From Molanna angustata (Eukaryota > Arthropoda > Insecta > Trichoptera > Molannidae), in NCBI GenBank assembly GCA_963576475.1, contig OY754970.1, positions 41,624,647 to 41,688,646 of the forward strand: DNA of 64,000 nucleotides, given 5' to 3'. Below, in pieces: positions 9,655 to 20,501 of the stretch. How positions within the stretch are numbered: position 1 is the first letter of the stretch; each line of letters starts with the position of its first letter. The notes under the pieces were generated by a model, which made no database searches, was not told where the DNA came from, and saw only the letters and a list, made by a program, of their open reading frames with translations. The position numbers and the translations under genes were made by a program.

Positions 9655-10120
9655 TATGTTTGATAGTCTCTGTTTCAAAGTTATCTCTTTCGTTTTCACT
9701 TATCCGATTCGTCCTCTTGTCAGCTTTGTGATGACCCTGAACAGACTTCTGAGCATATCCTATGGGAATGCACTAACTTCTCCGTGTCAACTTTCCGACG
9801 AGAACTCTACGACGAAGTCCGAGGGAATTTCTTTGGACCCATTAGACATGCGGACCTTGTAGCCACGAAGAGCGATTTTAGGACTTTCAAGACTCTCTGT
9901 CTTAAATTCGGTACACTCTTATCTTCACTATCACTGAGCAGTGAGCTAGTTGTTTCCACATGATTAGCTCACCGTTGGCACATTAATTGCAGTGTCTGCA
10001 AGGTTTTAGAGTTTTCCGGGCTCTTCATATGTTCTTTATGCGTTATTTCAGAGTTTTGCAAGGTGCCGTTATTAGTCCCCATAAGCAAAACGGGTGGTGG
10101 TGGCGGAAGAACAGTAATCA
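9655..10120 (+). pseudogene. R1/I-type LINE ORF2 C-terminus and 3' UTR
   Basis: In a frame with no usable ATG, residues SSSCQLCDDPEQTSEHILWE give the C-x2-C...H...C finger that closes ORF2 of RNase H-bearing LINEs, followed by GPIRHADLVATKSDFRTFK and a stop at about 9961. The 3' UTR contains GGTGCCGTTATTAGTCCCCA and CGGGTGGTGGTGG. A homologue lies at 47584-48300, with matching coding order and the same GGTGGTGG-containing 3' end. The catalytic domains are missing, so it is a dead 5'-truncated copy. Confidence 0.75.
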
Positions 10121-10125
10121 AGGCT

Positions 10126-10225
10126 CTGCATTACTCTAAAGAACTATGTCAAACAATGTATATACCATTATTATTATTTAATAATAATGGTACATTGTTT
10201 GACATAGTTCTTTAGAGTAATGCAG
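10126..10225. repeat. 100-bp palindrome
   Basis: The left arm CTGCATTACTCTAAAGAACT continues through TATGTCAAACAATGTA and an ATTATTATTA centre, then repeats in reverse complement to AGAGTAATGCAG at 10225. The arms are about 48 bp with about two changes. It abuts the 3' end of the LINE fragment at 10120. It could be a small foldback MITE. Confidence 0.85.
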
Positions 10226-11097
10226 AATGTCATTCAATGTACCATTAGAATGACATCTTACGCTGGTATTACAAAACTTATGACATGTACATCATATCGT
10301 CTCATTTTCATCCAGCAAAGGACATAGAGTCGTATTACAAGAGTTATTTGAGAAAAATGTAAGAAAAAAGTAAGGTCCCCTACAGCGAGAATACTGCTTA
10401 CGGGACCTCAAACTTTTCTTATATTATTCTTAAATAAATCCCATGACATTCCTTGAGACTTCGCAGCTCTCTACTTGGGCAGAACGCATATAATATGACC
10501 TCCAGTCACTCATATTATGGGATATTAAATACTTACATCAGTCTTAATACAATCCTCTATGTCGCATCCTATTTATTCTGTTACATACTTAAACAATCCA
10601 CGTTTTTGCTTATTTGCACAATATCCAGATTTTGCATCTACATAAATTGGCCAGTGAAAACTTTATCAAAAAAATCTAATAAATAATGTAAGAAACGTGG
10701 CGTCCTCTGACGAATAAATATTATTTTTTTACAGCAATCTGAGTGAATCAATAAAAAACGTAAATAAACGTTTTTTTTTTCGTTTAATTTAAAGATGTTT
10801 TTTCTATAAAACGAACAGGTTTTTTTATAAACAAATTATAACACATTATTATATAGGTACTTTACCTGTTATAATATACAAAAAAGTACTTTTGCATGTG
10901 TAATTTTTTGTGTTTCAAATTACGTAATTGCTTTTTTAATAAAACCGTAGTACCTACATGATTTATATATCATCTACAGACGAAAATATTTCGTACCGAC
11001 CATTTCATTTTATAGTTATATTTACACAAAAATAAAAATGAACATTGAAATAAAAAAATATATAAAACTTCATCGTACAGTCTTCTAGAGATAGGTT
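10226..11097. other. no recognisable feature
   Basis: AT-rich. A weak local inverted repeat around GAATGTCATTC (10226-10260) is the only structure seen. No gene is supported. Confidence 0.4.
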
Positions 11098-11304
11098 TAA
11101 ATGAAAACACTTATTTGTTTAAATTTCACTATTTAATTTATAGTTGGCACTGACCGGTATTGATCTGTTGAAGATCAGAGTGCAAACAAATCAATACCGG
11201 TCTACGAGTACAACAGATCGATGCCGGTCTTCAACAGATCGATACCGGTCAGTGCTAATTTTAAATGAAATAGTGAAACTTAAACAAATTAGTGTTTTCA
11301 TTTA
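11098..11304. mobile_element. MITE with ~75-bp inverted ends
   Basis: The left end reads TAAATGAAAACAC...TTTCACTATTTAATTT...GCACTGACCGGTATTGATCT; the right end is its reverse complement, finishing GTGTTTTCATTTA. The centre holds three diverged copies of an ATCGATACCGGTC-type motif. It is non-coding and abuts the HINE-like element that starts at 11306. Confidence 0.8.
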
Positions 11305-11305
11305 T

Positions 11306-12356
11306 CCAACTGTCGATTTGTTCAGGAGAACTTTGTTCTCTTAACATATCGACAATGTATCAAGCCAGAATACGCGAGAATTGTATGGAGAGGTCTACTT
11401 TTTTCACGGCTTTTCCAACTTTGAAGTCAAAAAACACCAACTTAGAGGCTTCGCAGCATATATGTTCCATACACGGATTTACTCAGAATTCGGAGTAGAA
11501 CATTTCATGTGTCTGTGTGTGTGTGTGTCTGTGTGTGTGTCTGTGTGTGTGTGTGTCTGTGTGTCTGTGTGTGTGTCTGTGTGTCCGTCCCCCCCTTATA
11601 ACTTTTGATCCGCTCAATTTACAGAGCCTAAAATTTCAGAATATATAAACAGTTACAGGCCTACAAAACTTTTATACTCGGAATTTTGAATTTTTGTTTC
11701 AGTCAGGGGTTATCAACTTTTGAATTTTTATTTTATTTTTCCATATATCTCAGAAACCATAAACGGTAGAACGCTGAAAATTGGTACAAACATAGACAAA
11801 TACAAAATCTCAAATTAATTTTTTCAAAAAAATTCCAGGGTTTCTCAAACATTTTTTATTAAGAAAAATATTTTTTTTATGATAAATTTATGAGTTTAAC
11901 TGCCTATATTTCCTAAACTTTTACAATTATCGAAAAAAGCCGAAACACCCCAACTAGATAATTTAATTTTCTATAAAAAATATTAACATTGTAGTAGAAG
12001 ATCTCAATTTTTTTTTAACAATTTTTTTAAAAATTGAATTTAGTGACGACATCGCTTCATACATTTTGTATGGCAGTCGCCTATACACAATATGTAAGAA
12101 GACTTAATAGTTTGATACTTCATCTCCAAACATACATATACATACCATCATGCTATTTGCATATTCTGGGTAGGAAAAAGGATCTTCCTCCATACTATCC
12201 TATCTTGACATACATACCTACACATGTTGTATAGAAAACAAAATATCTGAAAATATTCAATAATTTGTATCTATGGGTTTATAGTTTGGTACATATTCTT
12301 CAACTATACATACTATCGCTATCGACAGTTGGATCTCATGTGTTACATGCAACTAG
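11306..12356 (+). mobile_element. HINE/Helentron-like non-autonomous element, copy 1
   Basis: It starts CCAACTGTCGAT and carries the inverted form ATCGACAGTTGG near its end. A stem-loop built on CATGT/ACATG follows, then the terminal CTAG. It is flanked by T on both sides. Inside lie a TGTGTGTC-rich microsatellite and a non-coding AT-rich body. Subterminal inverted repeats, an internal microsatellite, a 3' hairpin and insertion between T residues are the hallmarks described for Helentron-associated elements (DINE-1/HINE). No Rep or helicase is encoded, so movement would need an autonomous partner elsewhere. Confidence 0.8.
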
Positions 12357-12524
12357 TACCTAGTATAATGGAGTTTCACCACGAATTATCCATCGACAGA
12401 ATTAACAAGTCTTCTAGAGCATAATACTAACTTTATATAATATCTGATATGTTTTCCACGTATCACGTCGATACTCTCAATAATCAAACTATATTTACAA
12501 ATTTAGATGAGTCGTTGGCAGAGC

Positions 12525-12650
12525 TGTCAGCACATTGGGTTAGTAATCCAGTGGTCGCGAGTTCGAATCCTTGACCGAATTCGATCAACCAATAGCACAG
12601 GCATTAATGCTTATTTAAGGGAATGTAGGAAGATGTATATTTACATGACA
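12525..12650 (+). mobile_element. SINE2 copy
   Basis: It has GGCAGAGCTGTCAGC (weakened A box), AGTAATCCAGTGGTCGCGAG and AGTTCGAATCC (B box), then the body with CATTAATGCTTATTTAAGGG and AATGTAGGAAGATG. It gives the uninterrupted order against which the split copies can be read. Confidence 0.78.
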
Positions 12651-12690
12651 AGACTGTAACGGCTCTAGACTATTGGAGAGAGACCATCTA

Positions 12691-13263
12691 AAGGGTGTCT
12701 CAGTAAGAGTGCACTTTTTCATTTTAAAATAAAAATACGTATTTTTGAGAGAGTTGTGATATTTTTTATTGGGAGTAAAGAAGACATGTTCCGATTAAGT
12801 ATGGAATAAAATATCCGGTAAATGACCCCCACGGCTCTTATAACAGGCCATTACTCTTTTAATGAAATTTTCCATAACTTTATCACAGAGATGTTGTTGT
12901 ATCTCACCGATGACGCGTTGAATCTCGGATTTGTGCTCAGGAATTGTTTCTGGTTTACTCGCATAAACCTTAGATTTCACAAAACCCCAAAGAAAAAAAT
13001 CACACGGCCTTAAAACACATGATCTTCCAGATCCAAGTCGTCCAGTTGTGGCCACAAGAACTCGATTATCATGTTCCTGTAACGACTTTCCCCATTTTTG
13101 TAATAAGTTTTCACAATTATAACGCGTTTTTCTTTCGTAAAAGGCGCCATATTTAATGATCGGAATAAACATAGATGACAGCTGTCAAATTTCAGGGTTG
13201 CCACTTGCACGAAAAATAAAATTGCATTTAAATTAAAAAGTGCACTCTTACTGAGACACCCTT
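12691..13263 (-). mobile_element. Internally deleted Tc1/mariner-type transposon
   Basis: The 573-bp element starts AAGGGTGTCTCAG and ends CTGAGACACCCTT, flanked by TA on each side (12689-12690 and 13264-13265), as Tc1/mariner elements are. The terminal repeats match perfectly for at least 29 bp. The flanks beyond TA are GACCATC on the left and GATGGTC on the right, so the rejoined target would be a 16-bp palindrome. The interior retains only the two ends of a transposase gene. Confidence 0.88.
12795..13150 (-). pseudogene. Tc1/mariner-type transposase, deleted core
   Basis: The natural start is probably the ATG at 13150, giving MAPFTKEKRVIIVKTYYKNG, an N-terminal DNA-binding segment. The frame then shifts and joins the C-terminus: RPCDFFLWGFVKSKVYASKP, a LCDKVMENFIKRV segment and ACYKSRGGHLPDILFHT before the stop at 12795. 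The motif around PCDFFLWG is expected to contain the last catalytic acidic residue of the DDE/D triad; the first two fall in the deleted middle. The encoded protein could not be active. It is a relic of a cut-and-paste transposase, not a host gene. Confidence 0.85.
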
Positions 13264-13685
13264 TAGATGGTCTGGACAAGAAAACGTTTCTTTCGAGCTA
13301 TATATTTAATTTTAAATTCAATAAATTATCTAATAGATGGATTGGAATCAAATTAGCTACAGCAAACAAAGGAAAATACTTGATGACAATAAATATAAAG
13401 GTAGGTACTGGAAAGTGATCAAGAGATGTTGATCTTCGTGTTCTGGTTGGAAGAGCATACCTGTGAATGAATCAATGAACGAATCGTACTGCATGAACGA
13501 ATCAAGCGTGACGAACCAAAGGTCATGGTAGTTCAACTCACTCTACAATAACAACCGCACAATACATACTTCCATCACTCAGCTCTGACCAATTCTTTTA
13601 TAATATTCTGTTCTGATATGCTACCATTCTGTCACAGATGAGTTTTTTTTATTTATTTATCTTCTTGTACATAATATAAAAAAAT
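13264..13685. other. no recognisable feature
   Basis: AT-rich sequence with a local imperfect duplication of a TGAATGAATCAATGAACGAA-like segment near 13465-13505. Nothing else stands out. Confidence 0.4.
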
Positions 13686-13740
13686 ATAATGCACACTGGC
13701 GGGCTCATTGCCATTAGGCAATTTCTTCCAACCAACCAGA
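13686..13740 (-). repeat. LINE 3'-end relic (Lepidoptera-like type)
   Basis: The minus strand reads GGTTGGTTGGAAGAAATTGC, then TAATGGCAATGAGCCCGCCA. It is an inverted counterpart of the module at 5262-5310. Confidence 0.6.
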
Positions 13741-13940
13741 TTACAAAGTATTACAAAATCGTATATGTATATCAAAAAAAGAATGAAAGCGAAAACAAAA
13801 AACATTTAAAATATACATTATACCTACTAAGATAAATATTAAAGACAAAAAAAAATTAAGACACCATAGCAAAAAAGGATTGAGAAAGAACATGGTTGGG
13901 TTATCAGGAATGAAAATATGGTTAGTATTTAGAATTTAGT

Positions 13941-14303
13941 ATTTAGGTCGGACTCTGTGTCACTATAATGGACAAAATTAGAAACGAATATATTCGTGGT
14001 AGCTTTGGGGTCGCGCCCATCCCGAAGAAAATGAAAAAAACCAGACTCCGGTGGTATGGACATGTAAATAGAAGGGGAGACGATCACGTGGTCAGGGTGG
14101 CCCTTAATATTCCCACACCACCCAGAGCTAGAGGCCGTCCACAGGCCACCTGGTGGACGAGTATTGAGAGAGATCTGAGGAAGGACCAGCTGACCAGTGA
14201 GATGACACATGACAGAAAGACGTGGAGACTGCGTACCAGGTGGGCCGACCCCAGATGAACTGGGAAGAGGACCAGCCGAAGAAGAGATTTAGGTCGGTCT
14301 CTG
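13941..14303 (+). mobile_element. LINE fragment with 17-bp target-site duplication
   Basis: ATTTAGGTCGGACTCTG (13941-13957) and ATTTAGGTCGGTCTCTG (14287-14303) flank a 329-bp fragment. It encodes the end of a reverse transcriptase: MDKIRNEYIRGSFGVAPIPK, TRLRWYGHVNRRGDDHVVRV, ARGRPQATWW and TWRLRTRWADPR, then a stop and an AAGAAGAG tail. The fragment at 24628-25198 is the same family. The catalytic part is lost. The single mismatch between the duplicates suggests a moderate age. Confidence 0.88.
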
Positions 14304-14755
14304 CTTTGGGACCTATGTCTATCTACATAATTTGCACGCTTTTTTAATATTATGTTAAACATGTGCCTGATTTCTTCCATTTCGCTGAGATCCTTTTAAT
14401 TTGTTTATTTGTAATATGGTCCCTCCAAGATTTATCTAGCGTTTGTCGGTAGGCCCACATTTCGAAGGCCTCCAGTCCTTAACTGTCTCTTTCACATATG
14501 CACCATGTCTTAACTACCACACAGCAGAATATCATTCCAAAAATATCAAATTTGAAATGAATTTCGTTATCTAGTGATCGTGGGATCAAATATTGCAATT
14601 TCCGTTTTGTTCCATTAATGCATGAGCATGTAAATGTTTATCTTTAAAATATATATGAGTAGGTACCTAAATTATTCCCATTTGATACCTACTGAATTAT
14701 TGCATAATATTTTGTGCCAAAATATTATTAACATCATAAATCTCCGGAATATGAC
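14304..14755. other. no recognisable feature
   Basis: Non-repetitive AT-rich sequence. No coherent gene is seen. Confidence 0.4.
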
Positions 14756-14800
14756 AACTTGTTATTGGGAGCATGTTAAATTAATACTTCACATAGTAAT
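14756..14800 (+). mobile_element. SINE1 body scrap, plus orientation
   Basis: AACTTGTTATTGGGAGCATG followed by TTAAATTAATACTTCACATA is a short diverged piece of the SINE1 body. It lies opposite to the longer copy that begins at 14838, so the two make an imperfect inverted pair. Confidence 0.65.
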
Positions 14801-14837
14801 GCAAAATTCAATTTACGCATTAATAATAATAATATAC

Positions 14838-15067
14838 ATATTATTATTATTATTATTTATTACTTCTCGGGCAACTAACAGGTACTATGTCAAATATTAA
14901 TTTAACACGCACCCAATAACAAGTTGCCACATTCTGGAGACTTACGATATTAATCGTCTCACAGATCCAGACTGAAAACACAATTAAAAACTGTGTCTCC
15001 ACCGGGAATCGAACCCGGGACCTTTGGATCAGCAGTCAGATACCCAACCAACTGAGCCACGAAGGCC
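14838..15067 (-). mobile_element. SINE1, full-length copy
   Basis: On the minus strand it begins GGCCTTCGTGGCTCAGTTGG. The A box TGGCTCAGTTGG is at 15048-15059 and the B box GGTTCGATTCC at 15005-15015; both match the pol III consensus. A T-arm-like CCGGG/CCCGG stem is intact. The body follows (TTTTCAGTCTGGATCTGTGAG, ACTTGTTATTGGGTGCGTG, GTTGCCCGAGAAGTAA), ending in an AATAAT repeat. The acceptor stem does not close, so this is a SINE rather than a tRNA gene. Best copy of its family here. Confidence 0.88.
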
Positions 15068-15574
15068 GACAAATAATGCAAAAATATTTGTTTACATAAT
15101 GCGATGGACTGATAGTTTATGCATAAATATTTTTCTACATAATGCCCGCCAGCAATTTCTACCATACAACCATACTAGTAAGTACACTTTTAGCAAGTAT
15201 TTGAAAAAAAAACATTACAATAACAAAGAATATAATAATAACAAATACAAGATTAAATGCATAAAAAACACAATTTAAAAATAATAATGAAAATGTCTAA
15301 AAAAGGAAAATGGACGGGATGCGAATAGAAGAACGATAAAGGAATTATAGGTTTGTGGATATGAAGTGTGACTTCAGAAGCTTCTTGAAAACTATTAAGC
15401 TAGATAGCCGGTGATTAATTGAGTAGGTATTTGTTAAATTTAGAAAATAAAATATAAACTCAATTAAACAAACGGTAAAATTGATATTATATTTGAACAA
15501 ATAAAAATATTTCCTAAATATAGATATAATTCCTTGCGTTTTTAGTCTTCATATGATTATTAGAGGCTGGTATT
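15068..15574. other. no recognisable feature
   Basis: AT-rich with short A-rich tracts. No gene or clear repeat. Confidence 0.4.
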
Positions 15575-15805
15575 CCAACTGTCGATTTGTTCAGGAGAAC
15601 TTTGTTCTCTTAACATATCGACAATGTATCAAGCCAGAATACGCGAGAATTGTATGGAGAGGTCTACTTTTTCACGGCTTTTCCAACTTTGAAGTCAAAA
15701 AACACCAACTTAGAGGCTTCGCAGCATATATGTTCCATACACGGATTTACTCAGAATTCGGAGTAGAACATTTCGTGTGTCTGTGTGTGTGTGTGTCTGT
15801 GTGTG

Positions 15806-15889
<84 letters not shown>

Positions 15890-16675
15890 TGTGTGTCTGT
15901 GTGTGTGTGTGTCCGTCCCCCCCTTATAACTTTTGATCCGCTCAATTTACAGAGCCCAAAATTTCAGAATATATAAACAGTTATAGGCTTACAAAACTTT
16001 TATACTCAGAATTTCGAATTTTTGTTTGAGTCAGGGGTTATCAACTTTTGAATTTTTACTTTATTTTTCCATATATCTCAGAAACCATAAAAGCTAGAAC
16101 GCTGAAAATTGTACAAATATAGACAAATACAAAATCTCAAATAAGTTTATTCAAAAAAATTCCAAGGTTTCTCAAACATTTTTTATTAAGAAAAATATTT
16201 TTTTTATGATAAATTTATGAGTTTAACTGCCTATATTTCCAAATATTTTAAAAATATCGAAAAAAGCCGAAACACCCCAACTAGATAATTTAATTTTCTA
16301 TAAAAAATATAAAAGATGTATTAGCACATCTCAAACAATTTTTATAAAAATTGAATTTAGTGACGACATTTCTTCATACAATTTGTATGGCAATCGCCTA
16401 CACACAATATCTAAGAAAACTTAATTATTTGATACTAATCTCCAAACATACATACATACCATCATGCTGTTTTCATATTCTGCGTAGGATCAAAGGACTG
16501 ACCTCCATACTATCCTATCTTGACATACATACATAGGTACAAGTGTTGTATAGAAAATCAAATATCTTAAAATATTAAATAATTTGTATTTATGGGATTA
16601 TAGTTTGGTACTTATTCTTCAACTATACATACTATCGCTATCGACAGTTGGATCTCATGTGTTACATGCAACTAG
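15575..16675 (+). mobile_element. HINE/Helentron-like non-autonomous element, copy 2
   Basis: It has the same ends as copy 1: CCAACTGTCGAT at the start, ATCGACAGTTGG near the end, the hairpin region and terminal CTAG, with T on both sides. Its internal microsatellite is the longest of the three, an almost pure GT tract from about 15773 to 15912. Sequence divergence from copies 1 and 3 is higher, so it is probably the oldest or from a separate source. Non-coding. Confidence 0.8.
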
Positions 16676-16847
16676 TTAAAATAAATGTGAGAGGCGGATC
16701 ATTCCTTTTGTGTATTATTTGTATCTCTTAAGTTAGATATTAATCTTTATTTTATGTAGTTTTCAATAAGAAACATGTAGGCGCACGTTTCTATTATTGT
16801 TTGACTAAAGACTATTAGACGCAACTTACATTTGTGTATGATCATCA

Positions 16848-17330
16848 TTATCAGTGGCTCCACAGCCCAGGATGGGCCTTGGCCTCCTCAAGGAATCGTC
16901 TCCCTTGCACCCTATCCATAACCTTTCCTCTCCAATTCCGCACACCGGCTATCTGAAGGTCCCTCTCGACTCCTTCCATCCATCTTAGTTTCAGCCTTCC
17001 CACACCCCCTCTTCCCTCCGGATGTGAGGATTCTTTTTGGTGTCTGGTCATCTTCCATACAATACACGTGTCCTAACCTGCGGAGCCTCCATATTTTTAT
17101 CGTTTGGACGATATTTGGTTCCTGGAATAGGCTCTGTGTTTCGTGGTTGAACCTGATTCTCCACGTGCCTTGATCGCAGAGATGACCGAAAACTTTTCTC
17201 AAAATTTTTCTTTCGTAAAACCAGTAACGCATCCATGTCCTTTTTAGTAAGAACCCAACACTCAGAGCCGTATGTCAGTACAGGTCGTAAAAGAGTTTGT
17301 AAAAGAGTTTTACAGACGAGGATTTTAGTG
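16848..17330 (-). pseudogene. RTE-type LINE reverse-transcriptase end
   Basis: Minus-strand translation, with two or more frameshifts, reads LRPVLTYGSECWVLTKKD, FYERKILRKVFGHLCDQG, TWRIRFNHETQSLFQEPN, LKLRWMEGVERDLQIAGVRN and RRFLEEAKAHPGLWSH before the stop at 16851. This is the well-known C-terminal part of insect RTE-type reverse transcriptases. It is 5'-truncated, and its 3' end is followed by ATGATGATC-like triplets. A shorter relative ending EEAKDYPGL lies at 33605-33680. Confidence 0.82.
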
Positions 17331-17560
17331 ATTCAATTTTTGTATGACGTTCTCTTAATTCTTGTACAGTTGACTTTTCAATTAATACAAGAGCTCTGGA
17401 AGGAGACATATATTCTTGTACTAATGAAGAAAATACTAAATAAACCAGGAGTGGTCACAATATTCACAATTCTTCAATATTTAATTGCAAAGGGCTAAAA
17501 CAATTCTTATATTCTAATATATATTTAAATCAAAAGTATTTTTGAAATCTATACTAATTA

Positions 17561-17967
17561 TCTACATATATAAAAATATCGTATCACGATGTCCGTTCAC
17601 GCAAATCTCCGAAACCGCCCAACCAATTTCAATGAAATATTCTTAATGGGCCTTACTAACTATTTAAAATACGAGTTTAATCCGATGCTAAGTCAGTTTT
17701 GGCCATACAAAAAACTGGGTAAGTATCAGCTTAAACACAAATTGCAAATAGTAAGGCCCAATGTGTATGGATGATTTTGGATTGAATGATGAATTGTTGT
17801 TGACCCGATAGGTGGCGATTTTTTTAGATTTCTCATCCAAAAATTAAAATCTAGAAAACAAACCTACAACTTTAATGTACGATTTTTTGGCAAAATGTGG
17901 TCTATATAAAATGTGGTCTTCATTGAAGGCGGTCTGTGATAGAACAACGTCTGCAAGGACCCACTAG
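17561..17967 (+). mobile_element. Short non-autonomous Helitron
   Basis: It starts TCTACATATATAAAAATATC after an A and ends ACGTCTGCAAGGACCCACTAG before a T. A 5' TC, a 3' CTAG and insertion between A and T are the Helitron rules. The 407-bp length matches the element at 36367-36761. It encodes no Rep-helicase; the 61-residue frame inside has no recognisable motif. Confidence 0.75.
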
Positions 17968-18485
17968 TGTTAAATTATATTTTGAATCATTGCTATTTTT
18001 TAAATCATGTAAGTTCAAAGTACAAATTAATTTACTTAGAATAATGTCAATTTCCAGTATAATCCAACTAATTAAGAATTATTGTGAGAAGATGTGGTGG
18101 TATCAGCGGTCGTCTACTTAACCAACCATCCGCTACTAGTCAATACGTACAATACGTGTGTAGTGTAGGAAAATAACGTTAATATGGAAGTACTTTTACA
18201 TCACTTGACCGAAAATTGTTTTCACAAATGACATTTTGATGTTAGGATAGCGTTTTCATAATGACCTTAACTTCATATACATATATACAGAACGAGTATA
18301 TTCAAAAACTAGATACCTATGTTTTAATTGAAATTTCCTGCAACCTATTTGTAAAGCAAAACACGTATTTTTTGCTCCATTATTTGGTTTTGTAAAATTG
18401 AGTGAAAAGTCGTGTTCCAATTTCTAATTCTTTCACCTATTTTCGTTCTCTTCAATATCGTGAATTGTGTATATTTTTACAGATT
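17968..18485. other. no recognisable feature
   Basis: AT-rich sequence with no gene, hairpin or repeat that I can support. Confidence 0.4.
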
Positions 18486-18625
18486 TCAGACGAGTGGGTT
18501 GTGGCCAACGCTTAACTCCTCACTAACAAATCATTCCATTAAGTATTCAAATTTTGTATAGAAAATTTTCAGTATTTTCATGAAATGAATTTGTTCACAA
18601 ATTCAAATTTTAAAAAGAATAAAAT
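18486..18625 (+). repeat. Unclassified interspersed repeat B
   Basis: GAGTGGGTTGTGGCCAACGC and TCCTCACTAACAAATCATTC match, inverted, the repeats at 35945-36230 and 55865-56118. The shared core is at least 120 bp. No terminal repeats or coding region are visible. Confidence 0.7.
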
Positions 18626-20500
18626 ATTATTTCACATATTCATTTGATTAATAATATCAAAATAAAATTTCATATGATATTTGTAAGATGTTTAGTAAGT
18701 AAGAAGCTTAACTTTGATGTTATTATAATCTTCAACTACATACTAGAAATATGACATCAAACAAATCTCTCCTTGAAATAAATATATTTCTAAGATAAAG
18801 TCGAATATTCATGGATGTTGAAATCTCGTCTATTACAGAAATGATTAAGCAGTATTGAGACAACCACATATGTATACTATCGCAGCGTCCATTTTATTTA
18901 CGAGATCAAAATTTTGTTTAATAATTATTCATTCATATATTTTATTTAATAATTATACAATGTGGGGTAATCAACGCCAGATATATGATGATAGAAGATA
19001 GTGGAAGCACTATTCTAAGCCGGTACCTCACATGTAATGAAGGACATGAAAATATATTCACAATAGTATCACTCAGTTACATTCAAGCCTTCAACGTACA
19101 CGAACCAGTCGCTTATAGAACTCTTACTGAGGAGATTGGACTCAAATACCTGGTATCCCCTACTTAGCCATGTAAAAAAATATAATTAGTATAGTCATGT
19201 ATGAAGAACTTCTATCGGTCGGTAGGTACATATGTGTCAGTATATACATACATATATAGAGCTGTAGTGGCTCTGTAGGTATGTCCATCACTTCACAGTA
19301 CAATGGAGGTGTGATGAGGATCAGTACGATATTAAGAGTCCACTGATAGCGTTGTAAGAGAGAGGTTTTGAATACCTACTTTGTATAGAAGTATATAACA
19401 GCCTGCCAGCACACCACCGTACTATGCTCACTAATATTAATAAAATACAATGTTTGTATTTCTGTTTGTATGCATTTAAATTGTTCACTTAAAAAAAAAA
19501 TATTGAGAAAAAAAGGAAATATTTTGTTTTGGTTTCTATATCAATTTTTTTTCTCAGTGTATAAAAAACAAATCATTAAGTATAGTCTTTTTTATCTAGC
19601 GATTTAAACAGATTGCATAAACAACAAGAATTATATTTTACGAAAATGAATTCATTTTAAAAGGTCGATCTTGTGTCCTTGCAAGAATATTTTTCTTGGA
19701 AATTATAATTATAAAAAAATATATTATATTAATATTGACTTTACATATCATCGACGAAGCCGGGTACGAACTGTTAGGTATAACATAAGGTATTATTGTA
19801 GTGGTGTTTGCCTTATTATGTCACAGGTGAGTATTGAATGTTTAGTTTCATACATGAATGAACCAGGAAAGGTTGGCAAAGTGAATTTGCATAACAAAAA
19901 TGTAAGTGCGATGCCATTGTTAAGGTACCTACAGTAACAAAGGTTCGTTCAATGGCCGAGATGAGTTTCCTACATAACACTTTATATGTAGATAATATTG
20001 CTCTCACACAAGACGTTATACTAATACCTAAATCTTTAATTTATGGTGCGATTTTGATAATCCAGATTTTCCAGATCCAGAGTATTTTTAAGCATTTCCA
20101 ACAAAACCAAACTTTATTTAGCAAAGAATTTTTTCCGACCAGATTGAACTCTGAAACCACAATTAATGTATTGTGAGTTGTTAAAACCCCGATGACAATG
20201 CTTGTTAAAACTGTTGACATGTTGATAAAATTGAACAATGTCTTATTTCTGAACTTGAAATTTGACTGCTACAATTCTTGCATAACATTATTTATATCAT
20301 TATTAGATCGATTTCAGTTTTTTTTAACTACACTTTCTGTCTGTTTGTACTGGAATTAGCAATTGTTTTTTTTTTATTTATATTTGAAAAGGGTTTCTAC
20401 ATTTTCTTTTTATTTAATTTTTTTAATCAAATATTCTGTTTAAGTGTTTATAAATAACTATTCAAATATTTGAATTGATATAAGAATACAATAAAAAGAG
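18626..20500. other. no recognisable feature
   Basis: About 1.9 kb of AT-rich sequence. Small open frames at 18985, 19671 and 19952 lack recognisable domains and overlap frames on the other strand. No repeat family is identified. Confidence 0.4.
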
Positions 20501-20501
20501 A

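Noticed and set aside
14994..15067. Functional tRNA gene on the minus strand
   Set aside because: A and B boxes are perfect but the acceptor stem does not close, and the sequence continues into a repeated SINE body seen in other copies.
15751..15976. Cys/Val or His/Thr repeat frames
   Set aside because: They arise from the GT microsatellite within HINE copy 2; the same occurs at 11381-11608, 45976-46263 and 59152-59479.
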